This document shows, one piece after another, positions 31,219 through 42,529 of a stretch of DNA of 64,000 nt. The position numbers and the translations under genes are program-made. The stretch spans positions 2,356,001 through 2,420,000 of the forward strand of contig JAJFPB010000004.1 in assembly GCA_020881915.1 (NCBI GenBank), written 5' to 3'. This DNA comes from Paramyrothecium sp. XJ0827 (Eukaryota; Ascomycota; Sordariomycetes; Hypocreales; Stachybotryaceae). Position 1 is the first letter of the stretch. Each line of letters begins with the position of its first letter. The notes beneath the pieces were generated by a model that was not told the origin of the DNA, did no database searches, and saw nothing but the letters and a program-made list of their open reading frames with translations.

Positions 31219-34200
31219 ATGGCGGGCGACACCCTCTCGCCCGATACCTTAGCGGTGGATACCCGCGGACGCTCCCTCAGCAACGCCGACACCATTCACT
31301 CGTCGGCGTCCAACCCTTTTCTCACGCCCGCCGCAACCAGTACTGCGTCCAGCATTCTCGAAGATCCGGACACCGCGCTGCGGCCCGATCCTGGCACCGA
31401 GGCCGACTTTCAGGTCGAAAATAACCCCTTCGCCTTTTCTCCCGGCCAGTTGAATAAGCTTCTCAACCCCAAGTCCCTGTCCGCCTTCAGGGCCCTGGGC
31501 GGCCTCCGTGGCATTGCTCACGGCCTCCAAACCGATGTCACCTCCGGTCTCAGCCTCGAGGAGACATCCGTACCTGGCCGGGTATCCTTCGACGAGGCTG
31601 TGAAGGCTGCTGGATCCACTCTTCAGGCATCAGCTCCGGCACCTTCGGGTGCTGAGCCCTTTGCTGACCGCACCCGCGTCTACAAGCGTAATGTGCTGCC
31701 TGCCAAGAAGCCTACCCCTTTATGGAAGTTGATGTGGAATGCCTACAATGACAAGGTCCTCATCCTTCTTACCGTTGCTGCCGTCATCTCGCTGGCCCTA
31801 GGTCTTTACGAGACCTTTGGCGCTGAGCATGAGCCTGGTGCCCCCACCCCAGTTGACTGGGTTGAGGGTGTTGCTATCTGTGTTGCCATCATTATTGTTA
31901 CTCTCGTTGGTTCCGTCAATGACTACCAGAAGGAACGTGCTTTCGTTAAGCTCAATGCCAAGAAGGAGGACCGTGAGATCAAGGTCATTCGCTCCGGCAA
32001 GTCCTTCATGATCAACGTTCACGATATTCTCGTCGGAGACGTCCTCCACCTTGAACCTGGTGACCTGGTCCCTGTCGACGGCATCTTCATTGAAGGCCAT
32101 GACCTGAAGTGTGACGAGTCCTCCGCTACTGGAGAGTCCGACGCACTGAAGAAGACTGGCGGCGACGCAGTCATGAAGGCTCTCGAGTCTGGCCACAGCA
32201 CCAAGAACCTTGATCCCTTCATCATCTCTGGTGCCAAGGTTCTCGAGGGTATGGGTACCTTCGTCGTCACCTCGGTCGGTGTCAACAGCAGCTTCGGAAA
32301 GATCATGATGGCCGTCCGCACTGATATTGAGGCCACCCCTCTTCAGAAAAAGCTTGAGGGTCTTGCCCTGGCCATTGCCAAGCTGGGAAGCAGCGCCGCA
32401 GGCCTTCTGTTCTTTGTTCTGCTGATGCGTTTCCTTGCTGCTCTCTCTGGTAACCCCGACAGCCCCTCCGATAAGGCAGGTGATTTCCTCGACATCCTCA
32501 TCGTCGCCATCACCATTATCGTTGTCGCAGTTCCTGAGGGTCTACCCCTCGCTGTTACCCTCGCTCTCGCTTTTGCTACCACCAGGTTGCTGAAAGAGAA
32601 TAACCTGGTTCGTGTTCTGCGAGCTTGTGAGACGATGGGCAACGCGACCACAATCTGCTCCGATAAGACCGGTACTTTGGTATGTTCCCTCAATTCAACA
32701 ATATGTACATAACAATTCGCTAACATGTATCTGCAGACAACCAACAAGATGACTGTTGTTGCCGGTACCTTTGGCAATTCCAGCTTTTCCCACGCCGAGA
32801 CTGAGAAGTCTTCCAGTGGTGAGCAAAACATTGCTCAATGGGCATCTGATCTTTCCACCAACACAAGGGACGCTATTGTCCAGTCTGTCGCCATCAACTC
32901 AACTGCTTTTGAGGGTGAGGAGGAGGGCAGGCCTGTCTTTATTGGCTCCAAGACTGAAACAGCGCTGCTCCAGCTCGCTCGAGACCACCTTGGCATGCAG
33001 TCAGTCTCTGAGACTCGTGCGAACGAGCAAATCACGCAAATGTTCCCCTTCGACTCTAGCAAGAAATGCATGGGTGCTGTGATCAAGCTTTCCTCTGGCA
33101 GCTACCGTCTCCTGGTCAAGGGTGCTTCCGAAATCCTGCTGGGTTACAGTACATCTAAGGCTGAGCTTAACAGCCTGAACACCGAACCACTCACTAACGC
33201 CGATCGTGAGTCGCTCAAGGCTACCATCGAGACGTATGCCAGCCGATCTCTCCGAACTATTGGCCTTGTTTACAAGGACTTCGAGCAATGGCCCCCTGCC
33301 AATGTCAAGCTTGAGGAAGGCCAGGTTGAGTTTGCTACTCTCCTTGAGGAGCTTGTTTTCCTCGGCGTTGTCGGTATCCAGGACCCAGTTCGCCCCGGTG
33401 TGCCTGAAGCAGTCCGCAAGGCCCAGCATGCCGGTGTGACGGTCCGCATGGTTACTGGTGACAACCTTACCACTGCCAAGGCCATTGCTACCGAGTGCGG
33501 AATCTATACCGAAGGCGGTGTGGTCATGGAAGGTCCTGTCTTCCGCAAGCTTTCCGAGCAGAAGATGAATGAGATCCTTCCCAAGCTGCAGGTTCTTGCT
33601 CGTTCGTCCCCTGAGGACAAGCGAATCCTCGTGACTCGTCTCAAGGCGCTTGACGAAACCGTCGCTGTCACTGGTGATGGCACCAACGATGCTCCTGCCT
33701 TGAAGGCTGCTGATGTTGGATTCTCTATGGGTATCTCAGGTACGGAAGTCGCCAAGGAGGCATCGGCCATCGTCCTGATGGACGACAACTTCGCCTCTAT
33801 TGTCACCGCGCTCAAGTGGGGTCGTGCCGTCAATGATGCCGTCCAGAAGTTCTTGCAGTTCCAGATCACCGTTAACATCACTGCCGTGCTGCTGGCGTTC
33901 ATCACCGCTGTTTCTGATGCTGAAATGAGACCCGTCCTCAAGGCAGTGCAGCTGCTCTGGGTCAACCTCATCATGGATACATTCGCCGCCCTGGCCCTGG
34001 CTACTGATCCCCCAACGGAGAAGATTCTCAACCGTCCTCCCCAGGGCAAGAAGGCTCCTCTCATCACCATGAACGTAAGTACAGACATAAAAATCCCTCG
34101 TCCTGATACAGCGCTAACGTTTGACCTCACAGATGTGGAAGATGATTATTGGTCAAGCTATTTTCCAGCTTACCGCCACTCTTATTCTTTACTATGCTGG

Positions 34201-34780
34201 TCCTGAAATTCTCAACTATAACCGCGATGACCCTGAAAAGATGCTTGAACGTGACACCATCATCTTCAACGCTTTTGTGTGGATGCAGATTTTCAACGAG
34301 TTCAACAACCGTCGCCTGGACAACAAGTTCAACATCTTCGAGGGCATCCACCGCAACAAGTTCTTCATTTTCATCAACATCCTCATGGTTGGGCTTCAGG
34401 TTCTGATCATCTTTGTCGGTTCTCGCGCCTTCCAGATCAAGCCCGGTGGTCTTAACGGCGAGCAATGGGCCATTTCCGTTGTCGTTGCCCTGTTCTCGTT
34501 GCCTTGGGCTATCGTCATCCGTCTGGTACCTGATGCCCACTTCGCCAAGGTGGCCCGCTTCGTTGGCAGACCTGTCGCTCTCGCCTACAGGGCGACTGGC
34601 AGATTCTTCAGCAGAATTGGCGGTGTCTTCAAGAAGAAGAAGAGTAACGATGAGGAGAGTAACGATAGCCAGGAAGAGGTTGCTGAGGTTGAGAACAGCA
34701 ACGAGAAGCAAGGTCCTAGCCCGGTGGCTCCTGCTGCTCCTGCCATTGTTATCAGCAATGGCACCACTGGCGACCGCTGA
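31219..34780 (+). CDS. PMC1: P-type Ca2+-ATPase, PMCA/PMC1 type
   Basis: Pumps cytosolic Ca2+ into the vacuole or out of the cell; fungal homologues include yeast Pmc1 and Neurospora NCA-2/NCA-3. Exons 31219-32679, 32737-34074 and 34133-34780 join in phase to 1148 residues, with introns of 57 and 58 nt. The cytosolic N-terminal region is about 160 residues. Actuator motif: ESSATGESDALKK. Helix 4: VVAVPEGLPLAVTLALAF. The phosphorylation site SDKTGTLTTNKMT (Asp near 482) spans the first intron. ATP-domain landmarks are FPFDSSKKCMGAV, VKGASEI and VTGDGTNDAPALKAADVGF. Six C-terminal helices follow, including VNLIMDTFAALALATDPP. The tail is short, Lys/Glu-rich and without an obvious long calmodulin-binding domain. 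I took the ATG at 31219 as start; nothing in frame upstream suggests an earlier one. Confidence 0.97.
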
Positions 34781-35327
34781 TTAAGCGTTCTGTATACACA
34801 TGTGTCATGATAGATTTTTGTTTATAGACTCTCGCTACTGGATTGTATATAAGAAAACCAGGTTACTACTACATATCAGGGGATTGGGATCAATTTTACT
34901 TTGTCACAAACTTTTGCCCGTTGATGCCTCCAATATCGTCCTACTTGTAGTTGGCCTTTGTGGTGTTGACGTTCAGGATACTTCGTGTAGGTGTGTAAGT
35001 GGCTTACGTATTTCTGTGCTACTGGGTGGACGTAAAGTCTCTCCTACACCACGAGCGCGAATAGTTCGCACTTGTGACAGACAACATGAGCATGACACGG
35101 GTCGTTTGGGGGGGGAGGGGTTATGCAACGATAAGTGGACATTTGCATAGTCGGTCATTCGATGCCTTCATATTTCCTATAATACAGCCCATTTGAGTTG
35201 GATAGACATACAGTGGAGAGATTTGCCATCGCCTTTAGCGAACTCCTTCAAATGATATTATTCCCCATCATTCCCTTTCTTCCTCCCGGCCTCCTCCGTT
35301 TCACAGCTCTTTTGACAGAGTGCAACT
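34781..35327. other. Intergenic gap between convergent genes
   Basis: Shared 3' flanks of the Ca2+-ATPase and prohibitin-2 genes, with AT-rich parts near 34800-34880. A run of nine G lies at about 35108-35116. No gene recognised. Confidence 0.5.
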
Positions 35328-36483
35328 CTATTTCTTCTCGAGGTCCTCGAAGACGTTGAGGCCGAGGCCCTCGGCGTCCAGGAGCAGCCTGTTCTTGGAG
35401 CCGGACTCGTGCAGCTGCTGGGCGATCAAGCGAGCGTTCTCGATCTTCTTCAGCTCCACGTACGACTTGCTCTTCTTGATGGCGTCGCCGATGAGCTCGG
35501 CCGAGCGGGCCTCACCCTGGGAGCGGACGACCATGGCCTGCTTCTCCTGGCGGGCCTTGTCGACGATGAAGGCGGCGCGCTGGGCCTCCTGCTGGGCGAC
35601 TTGCTTCGCCTCTACGGCGGCGGTGAACTCGGGAGAGAAGGCGAGGTGCTACAGGCGCAGGGGCTCGAGTCAGTGACCACACGGTACATGGGGAGATGGA
35701 TAAGGCTCTGTCATGGGAGCCAGGCGCAGGGAAAACGTACAGTCAGGGAGACATCGTCGAGCACGATGTTGAAGCGGGCGGCTCGGCGGGCCAGGTTCTC
35801 GCGGACCAGCCTGGCGACCATCTCTCGCTGGGTGATGAGCTGGCTGGCGTTGAACTGGGCGACGACGCTCTTGAGGACCTCGTTGACGATGGAGGGCAGC
35901 ACGCGCTCGTCGTAGTCGACGCCGAGGGTGCGGTAGATCTGGGGCAGGGCCTCGACCTTGGGCCGGGACAGGACTCGGCAGGTGATGTTGACCATCTGCA
36001 GATCCTTGGTGCCCGTCAGGGAGGCGACGTTGCGAGGCTTCGCGCGGACGTCGTACACGATGGGGGTCTCGAACCAAGGGATGTTGATGTGCGTGCCTGT
36101 AGGGATGGCGGAACCGCCGGTTAGCCTCTCGTTCTTCCCATCGTTCCAGCATGTTGTTCCGACTCGACACATGATGCAACAAGCTCCGTCATCTCCATCT
36201 CCTCCCCCCACTCATACTGCGTACCTTCGTTGTAGATCTCCGAGCTCACACCGGTGGTCCTCCTGTACTTGATGGCGCGGTGGCCACCGTCAACGTTGAA
36301 CAGCGAGTTGGACAGGACGTAGATGCCGCCGAGGAGGACGAAGCCGCCAAAGGCAGCGGCGCTGGAGCCCCTGGGCATGCGAGGGGGACCGCCGCCGCCG
36401 CCGCCGGACGCGTAGCCGCCCTGGGCCTGCATCTGGCGCAGGCGCCGCATGGCCTCCTCCTGCCAGTTGTTCTGTCCCGACAT
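35328..36483 (-). CDS. PHB2: Prohibitin-2
   Basis: Inner mitochondrial membrane scaffold that forms ring complexes with prohibitin-1 and stabilises membrane proteins. Exons 36483-36225, 36096-35741 and 35648-35328 join in phase to 311 residues, the usual length for PHB2. Residues 1-40 form an Arg/Gln start plus a Gly-rich linker. The membrane anchor is near residues 40-62 ([18 protein letters not shown]). The SPFH domain includes [20 protein letters not shown] and [20 protein letters not shown]. Then come TRVLSRP-like and [20 protein letters not shown] segments. The C-terminal coiled coil ends [10 protein letters not shown]. The region [20 protein letters not shown] crosses the second intron. 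Introns are 128 and 92 nt. Confidence 0.97.
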
Positions 36484-37372
36484 GCTGGATGGGTTGTTGC
36501 GCGGGAGACGCTGTGGTGATCGCGAGCGCGGAATGGCGGGCGGGATTGTGTTGGCGCCGACGAGGGAGAAAGCTCGTTTGGTATCCGGACAATCGGATGG
36601 GGTTGAGCGGGAGCGGGAGGGATCGGATATGGGGGTTGCTTGGAGCGTGGTGGTGGATGGCGGAGGGAGCTCGAAGCTTTGCTCGTCCGATGATGGGCTA
36701 AAATTTACCCGTTAGGTAAGGCGTCCGCGAGGTGACGATGGCATTTTGGCCTGGAGCGGCGGGCACTGCTCTGCTACTACTGCTACTGCTACTGCTAGCC
36801 TGCTGCTGTACCTCAGGCTGCTGGGGACCTCTGGTGCGCACTTGAGCTGCCGTCAGAGGATGGTACGTACCTTCGCCCTAAGAGTCGCCCCGGTGCGAAG
36901 GGATGACAGAAAAACGACACCGCAAACCCTCGCCTATTTATAAGAATACTTTTGTTTTGTTTTACAATAAATCAATTATGAGGAGAATGTTTTTAGGCAG
37001 TAGTAGTTAAGGAGAAAGTCTTTTCACAACTTACTCTCGAGGTGGTTATTCATCCTTTTGGCCGTCTCGCTTTTTTCTTCACCCTCGTCGAGGGATCAGC
37101 TACCCTGTACGTCTTATATGTTCACCGTCGTGTCAAAAACCTCGCACAAGGAAACTTCCTACGTTTCTTTCACGTATGATGGATCGATTACACTTTTCTG
37201 TACTCTGCTGAAAAGCAAAAGGCACTTTGAAAATCTAACACGGGTTTCCTTCCAGTTGTTCCGGGCTGTTGAGAGACATGTTTTCCTCCTTCGGCTGACA
37301 GGCTCCTAACACTCCAGCTTTCCTCCGTCATTGCGAGACTCATCCGTACTTGGCTATGACTCAAATAGCAGC
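36484..37372. other. Intergenic gap: PHB2 promoter and 3' flank of an unknown gene
   Basis: Promoter side of PHB2. It contains a CTA/CTG trinucleotide tract at 36767-36808 and AT-rich sequence at 36940-37000. No further gene recognised. Confidence 0.5.
36767..36808. repeat. CTG/CTA trinucleotide microsatellite
   Basis: Imperfect run of CTG, CTA and ACT-phase triplets (TGCTACTACTGCTACTGCTA, then GCCTGCTGCTG). It is about 40 bp long and lies upstream of PHB2. Confidence 0.6.
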
Positions 37373-38407
37373 TCACATCTGCTGAGCGTCCATTCTCATC
37401 CTCTTGGGGTTGCGTGCTTGTGTTGTCGAACACCCTTCTAGCTTCTCCTCCTGTTGCCGTCGATCGAGTCGAGTGACTAGTCTGGGCCCAAGCATAAGTG
37501 GTTCCGCCAGCTTGGAGCGAGCGAGATACCGCGCTCGTCTGGCTGTGGCTTGCTGCTGAGCGCCGCGACGGACGTCATCCGAGCCTGCTACCCTTCGCCA
37601 GGAGTTCGAGCTCATCAGCATGGGTGAGATGAGGGCCGCAAAGGCATTGGTCGCTGGCATGTGCATTGTGTTGCTGAGACAGCCCTCGCCGGTGTGAAGA
37701 CGGCCGGGGATATATTGGGCCACGGCCCTCCCATGGTTACCGAGTCCAACGTCAGGATGGACCATTGCGGTTCCGGCGGCGCCCTTGTTTGGAGCCCTAG
37801 TTGGTTCGACCATCTGGTGATCATATTCGTGAGATGAATCTTGCCCTGCTCCGACAACATTGTTTGATGGCAAGTATGCAGAACCATGGTCGCCACTCTT
37901 ATCGACGTGTAATCCCTCATATGTCGCAGGGGGATTATGGAAATCCTGTTTCGGCATGGTTTGTGCCATTGGGCTGGCCATCATTTCAGCATGGCCATTC
38001 CCGTGCTGGGATTTGGCAGCCACGTGCCCCCGGAAGGCGGATGTGGTCGGGTTGCTGGGGGAGCTCTCAACTTTCGTAACAAGACTCTTTCTATCATGCT
38101 CGCGGTCTTCTTCTGGATCCGATGGCGGCAATCTTGCACATGCCGAGCCTCTTTCTTCGCAGTCGTCAGCTCTCACGTCAGGGGCTTGTCCGTCCCCCTG
38201 TGTTGCCAGAGCTTTGAGGCTTTCAACCACTTGTGCCATCTTCACCATGTCGTTCATAACAGCTGACAATGCATAATCTCTGACGGATCCCTGTAGGTTG
38301 CCATTGTCGAAATGGGGCAGCAGGAAGCCGAGGATGCCGGCCAGGAGGTCGTCGAGCTTCTCGATTTTGTGACGGAATCGACCCGCGTCGATGTTGGAGC
38401 AGCTCAT
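37373..38407 (-). CDS. Hypothetical protein
   Basis: An open frame of 344 codons from the first in-frame ATG (38407). The frame stays open a further 31 codons upstream without an ATG, so a 5' exon may exist. I do not recognise it. Residues 1-70 look helical and conserved in style (FRHKIEKLDDLLAGILGFLL, then YALSAVMNDMVKMAQVVESL). The remainder is Ser/Pro/His/Gly-rich and disordered, ending in a basic region with KRMRM. No membrane segment or signal peptide is visible. An N-terminal helical module with a long disordered tail would suit a regulatory or scaffold protein; that is a guess. The open length and the coherent start favour a real gene. Confidence 0.5.
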   Translation of the reverse strand: MSCSNIDAGRFRHKIEKLDDLLAGILGFLLPHFDNGNLQGSVRDYALSAVMNDMVKMAQVVESLKALATQGDGQAPDVRADDCEERGSACARLPPSDPEEDREHDRKSLVTKVESSPSNPTTSAFRGHVAAKSQHGNGHAEMMASPMAQTMPKQDFHNPPATYEGLHVDKSGDHGSAYLPSNNVVGAGQDSSHEYDHQMVEPTRAPNKGAAGTAMVHPDVGLGNHGRAVAQYIPGRLHTGEGCLSNTMHMPATNAFAALISPMLMSSNSWRRVAGSDDVRRGAQQQATARRARYLARSKLAEPLMLGPRLVTRLDRRQQEEKLEGCSTTQARNPKRMRMDAQQM

Positions 38408-39568
38408 GCCGTTGGTTCGGGTGGAAGAGATCGTGTATGAAGCTGGATGAGGATGCAATACGGGCTCTCGATGAGTCTCCGTGTAGCTCGCTTCCGACAA
38501 GAAGCCTCACGTGCGATGAGGCTGCTTAAAGTCGTGATTCACTCAGGGGGCTCATCGGACACCATGCTAACATGGTAGGTGAACAGGTTTTGCCTGAGAG
38601 CGGCAGTAAAATTCTGTTGTGCTAGAGTTGTCAACCAAACGGCATGCTGCCAGCTGGTGGCCGACTGTATCGAATCCATCAAGAGGCAGTCTTAATCACC
38701 TTACCTTGATCTTCCCTGCCTTGCTCTGCCCCAGACGGGAGTGGTGGGTGAGTCATGATGATGCTGTATACAGCTTGGCCATTTAGTATCTGAGCTTTTC
38801 CTGATAACATAAAGCTCGCCGAATCTATATCCAGGCGGCATGTGACGTGTTGGCGATAGACAGAAGCAGTACCTCCATGTCATGGGTTGTCTTCCGACGG
38901 TGCCCTCCGGATGGAAGAAAAACAGCAGCTGTCACCATCCAATCTCAGGATTGGCCGGCCAGCCGGCCACCTACCTTGTCCTATTCTCATGGCTGTACGG
39001 AGGTTGTCTTGCCTGTTACAGTCCTTGAGAAGGGTTCGCTGATTCGTGGCCGTCGACGGCGAACCCAAGCCTCCCAGGCCCCAGTTCCCGGAAATCGCTC
39101 TAGACCAACTGTACCACTTCATTTGTGCTATCGTGATTTTATGCAAGCCGTAATAGTACCGAGCAGGCGGCTTCCATGGTATCACACAACTCGTGCTTCC
39201 ACATTCAGCTGCCACAAAATTTCTCGGCGTGAAGCAGCAAGGAAGCTCATGGTGCAACAATATGTGCTTGCTCCATCATACGATGTGTTACGGGTTGTCT
39301 TGATACCAACCAAGCGCCCTACATATTTGTCATTCTGTCATTATTGCTAGATTTTATCAAATCCTGGAGGGAATTCGGTCAAGTTAGGGATAGAAACTTC
39401 TTCACTTTGAAGCACATCATGCACGCTATCGGGATGCTTGGGTCCGTTCACAAATACTTCATTTCTCTTCATATCCCCTTCACCACATTGTGTACATGAG
39501 CTTGGACCAATATATACGCACAGTAACAAAGGGAATCCTCCGGACAGTTGTCATGTTACCCCAATCTC
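38408..39568. other. 1.2 kb intergenic gap
   Basis: Upstream of the hypothetical gene and downstream of the methyltransferase gene. A 167-codon open frame on the + strand (38847-39350) has no family resemblance and was not accepted. No other feature was recognised. Confidence 0.5.
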
Positions 39569-42529
39569 TCAGTTTGCGAGCGCAATCTGGATCAACTCGG
39601 TGCCGATTCTGGGCTTCATCGCGTAGCCGTTGAGCATCCGGTAGCCAGCGCTGCAGTTCCTACCCTCCTCCATCACCGCGTGAACGCCATCCAGGCATTT
39701 GCCTGCCTCCTCCATGGCTGCACCAGTCGTCACCGTATCTGCGAGTCGCAGCTCACCGGCAACCTTCTCCATCTCGCATCGAAGCAGCCACCGCTCCCAG
39801 CTCCATCCGCCCACGATGCTGCAAGCATTTGCGATTGCGTCGGTGCTGCCTGTCAGCATCGCCTCCATCTGGCAAATCTTGACTTCTTGGCCCGTAGGGT
39901 TCTCCTTCAATGGTGGTGAAGGAGGCTCCTGAGTTCGCTGAGCACCGACGGGCAAGCACATCCAGATACGACGGACGTCCTCGAAGCCGGCGCGGGCAAG
40001 ACGACCGAGCCACATCTTGCTTGGGCTTGGGTCGTAACCCAAAGTCTTGAGGGTAAAGCCGAACTCGACGCTCTTCGCGAGGCCAAGAGGGCCAGCGTTC
40101 ATAATGTCGGAGTCAAGGAGGGAAAACTCAAGGTAGCCGCCAGGCTTGAGGACCCGCATGCACTCCTTGACGCAGCTCTCCCACTCATCCTCGCCGTTCT
40201 CACCAAACAGCTTGAGAACGCTGTGGAGCTCTCGAGCGGAGATGAGATCGAATTGGTTGTCGGCAAAGGGCAGGCGGGTGAGTCGTTCCACAGCTACCAG
40301 GCGGTGGTTCGAAGGGCCACGGATGTTGGAGTTGGAGAGTTGGCGGATAGCCTTGGTCGTCACCGTGTAGACCTTGGTGTTGGGGTACTGGAGCGCGCAG
40401 TGCCACGCCCAGTCACAGGCAGCTTGGCCGCCTAGGTCAAGGATCCTGACACGGTCCCGGGTGAGACCGTCATCACCGGGGATCATGCGAGAGAGACGCG
40501 CAAGGCGCTTCGTGACAGGTGCGGTAATGAGGCGGCCACCGTTCAGGAACTTCATGGCTGCGACGTGCCAAGTGGCAACCGTCATCTGGTCCATGGCCTC
40601 AAACTCCTTTTCCTTGCGGAGCTTCTCAAAATCATCGAACAGTACATCGTCTCCTCGAGCAACGTTGGCACTGAGGCGCTTCTTGGCAGACTGGGGAACG
40701 ACGCTGAGCTGGTACTTGCCGAGGAGTTGGTTGCGGTGAGCATCGCGGAGTGAGACTCTCTGGGCCTGGATAGCCTCGAAGCGGGCATGCTGATGAACAA
40801 ACACATCACGCTGCTGAGTGCGAATGATGTAGTCCTGGAAGGCACGATAGTAGGCAGACTCTTGTCTAAGAAGCATGGAAGGAAGACGCTTTGGTGCGGG
40901 GGCTGCGTTGGTGATGACGTTGGAAAAGCGAACCGTCTTCTTCCTCGGCAGTGTAACCTCTTCTACTAGAGGTTCAGGTGTCTGAGCTTCTTCCTCATCC
41001 AAGTCCTCTGCAATGGTTTGCAGAGTGCCTGGGCCTTGGCCGTCCCCGAGATCCTCAACGCCCTTGAGGTATGCTCTTTGGGCGAACAACCACAATCCAG
41101 TGCGGTCAAGGTTTGTCAAGGTCTCCTGTTGCTGTTTGCGGGCGTAGTCGGGATCGTAGTCGACAACGATTTCAGTCGCGGGACCTTCGACATCAGGAGA
41201 AGGCGGTGCCTTCTCTGTCTCATCGGAAGAGTTGGAGATGTTGTGGTTAATGATGGGCCGAGCGGTGGGCATGTCATCGGTCAAGAAGTCATCTCGCACC
41301 TCAACAACTTGCTCGACTAGGCCGCTGCGGTTGAGATTGCTGTCAAAGGCCTTGTAAAAGCCTTCGGCGGAGTCGGGTCGCTTTGGCACAGGTGGGATGG
41401 AGGAGTCCGTGTTCCATGGGCATCGATAGAATTGCTCTGCAGTTGTGGAAGTTGGAGGAGCCACGTCGTCAGGGGTTCTGGAGGGAAGATGCCATGTAGA
41501 CCTGGTTCGCGGTGACAGAGCGGAGAAGAAGCCACCAGGCGAAGGAATATCCAATCTGGTCAAGCCGGCCAGGGACTGTCGCTTAGAGTTGGACCTACGC
41601 TGTGCTGGTGGAGGTCCGAAGCTGGTGATCAAGCGAGGCGGTTGTTGCTGCATCTCTTGGACAGGACGTGCGGGTTCAGGAACGGTCTCAAGCAGCTGAG
41701 AAGGCTGTTCATGGAGACTTTCCTCTCCGCTCGACAAAGCGTGCAATGTAGCCAGGGCGCTGGGCTGCAACTGGATGCCTGCCCAGGCCTCGTCTGATGT
41801 TACCTCGTCATTGCCAATGACTGGAGTTGCAGGGGCGCTCATAGCTGCAAGCTGCTCGGAGCTCAAACTCCCGTCAAGGGAGGGTGGAGCAGAGATTGTC
41901 GGAACTTCAAGCGCTTGCTGCTGGTCCATGAAGTTCATTTGTGCTGGTGACATGGTCAACTTGGCGGAAGGAGTAAGCTGTACCGGAGATGTCATCTTCT
42001 TGAGCTCGTCAACCGCGGACAAGCGGTCGTCGGATGATGGAATCACCAGACGAGTGGGTTGCTTTAATGCAGCCTGGCTCAGAGCCCGGCTCCTTCTCCT
42101 CACAGATGAGGCTCGCTGTGGGAGCTTGGAAGCATCCTCCTCATCCGATACATCGTAGAGGTCCTCAAACTCAGTATTCTCAGTGAAAACACTGGCTCGG
42201 TTCCAAGGATTGGAGGATGTCGTTGGGGAGCTGTCGTCGGCTGACGTGGTGGATGGAGAAGACGGCAAGACTGGTGCGGCGAGATAATGCATCCCTCGTG
42301 GGGTTGGGAAGTGATCGCTCAGCGGTGACAACCAAGCCTCGATCTTGAGATGTGAAGTATCTGCGCGCCGTCCTTGGAAACCCATTCTCCCCCGTTGCTG
42401 ATGTTGTTTTGGGAGGCCATCGTCGCTGTCCTCCTCAATTATGGGATTAAGTGATCGCTTGGGTCTTCGTTCCAGCGAAGATTCCTGGATCTGGTATCTT
42501 GGTGTCGTAAAGTGCAAAGCCTCAGCCAT
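39569..42529 (-). CDS. Large fungal protein with C-terminal class I SAM-dependent methyltransferase domain
   Basis: Predicted S-adenosylmethionine-dependent methyltransferase of unknown substrate. It has 986 residues from the ATG at 42529 (MAEALHFTTPRYQIQ) in a single exon. Residues 1-560 are largely disordered, rich in Ser/Pro/Thr with acidic patches (EEDSDDG, DVSDEEDAS). Residues 560-690 hold helical sequence with many Arg/Gln. The methyltransferase fold starts near residue 690: motif I reads RVRILDLGGQAACDWAW. Next come VYTVTTKAIRQL, FDLISARELHSVL and the post-motif VLKPGGYLEFSLLDSD. The first Gly of the classical GxGxG is shifted (DLGGQAAC). The frame extends 85 codons upstream to 42784, but that part looks like leader. 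Similar large fungal proteins are usually annotated only as methyltransferase-domain proteins; a LaeA-like regulator is possible but not shown. Confidence 0.82.
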   Translation of the reverse strand: MAEALHFTTPRYQIQESSLERRPKRSLNPIIEEDSDDGLPKQHQQRGRMGFQGRRADTSHLKIEAWLSPLSDHFPTPRGMHYLAAPVLPSSPSTTSADDSSPTTSSNPWNRASVFTENTEFEDLYDVSDEEDASKLPQRASSVRRRSRALSQAALKQPTRLVIPSSDDRLSAVDELKKMTSPVQLTPSAKLTMSPAQMNFMDQQQALEVPTISAPPSLDGSLSSEQLAAMSAPATPVIGNDEVTSDEAWAGIQLQPSALATLHALSSGEESLHEQPSQLLETVPEPARPVQEMQQQPPRLITSFGPPPAQRRSNSKRQSLAGLTRLDIPSPGGFFSALSPRTRSTWHLPSRTPDDVAPPTSTTAEQFYRCPWNTDSSIPPVPKRPDSAEGFYKAFDSNLNRSGLVEQVVEVRDDFLTDDMPTARPIINHNISNSSDETEKAPPSPDVEGPATEIVVDYDPDYARKQQQETLTNLDRTGLWLFAQRAYLKGVEDLGDGQGPGTLQTIAEDLDEEEAQTPEPLVEEVTLPRKKTVRFSNVITNAAPAPKRLPSMLLRQESAYYRAFQDYIIRTQQRDVFVHQHARFEAIQAQRVSLRDAHRNQLLGKYQLSVVPQSAKKRLSANVARGDDVLFDDFEKLRKEKEFEAMDQMTVATWHVAAMKFLNGGRLITAPVTKRLARLSRMIPGDDGLTRDRVRILDLGGQAACDWAWHCALQYPNTKVYTVTTKAIRQLSNSNIRGPSNHRLVAVERLTRLPFADNQFDLISARELHSVLKLFGENGEDEWESCVKECMRVLKPGGYLEFSLLDSDIMNAGPLGLAKSVEFGFTLKTLGYDPSPSKMWLGRLARAGFEDVRRIWMCLPVGAQRTQEPPSPPLKENPTGQEVKICQMEAMLTGSTDAIANACSIVGGWSWERWLLRCEMEKVAGELRLADTVTTGAAMEEAGKCLDGVHAVMEEGRNCSAGYRMLNGYAMKPRIGTELIQIALAN

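Noticed and set aside
38847..39350. 167-codon + strand frame between two minus-strand genes
   Set aside because: No recognisable domain, unconvincing composition and no splice partners found.
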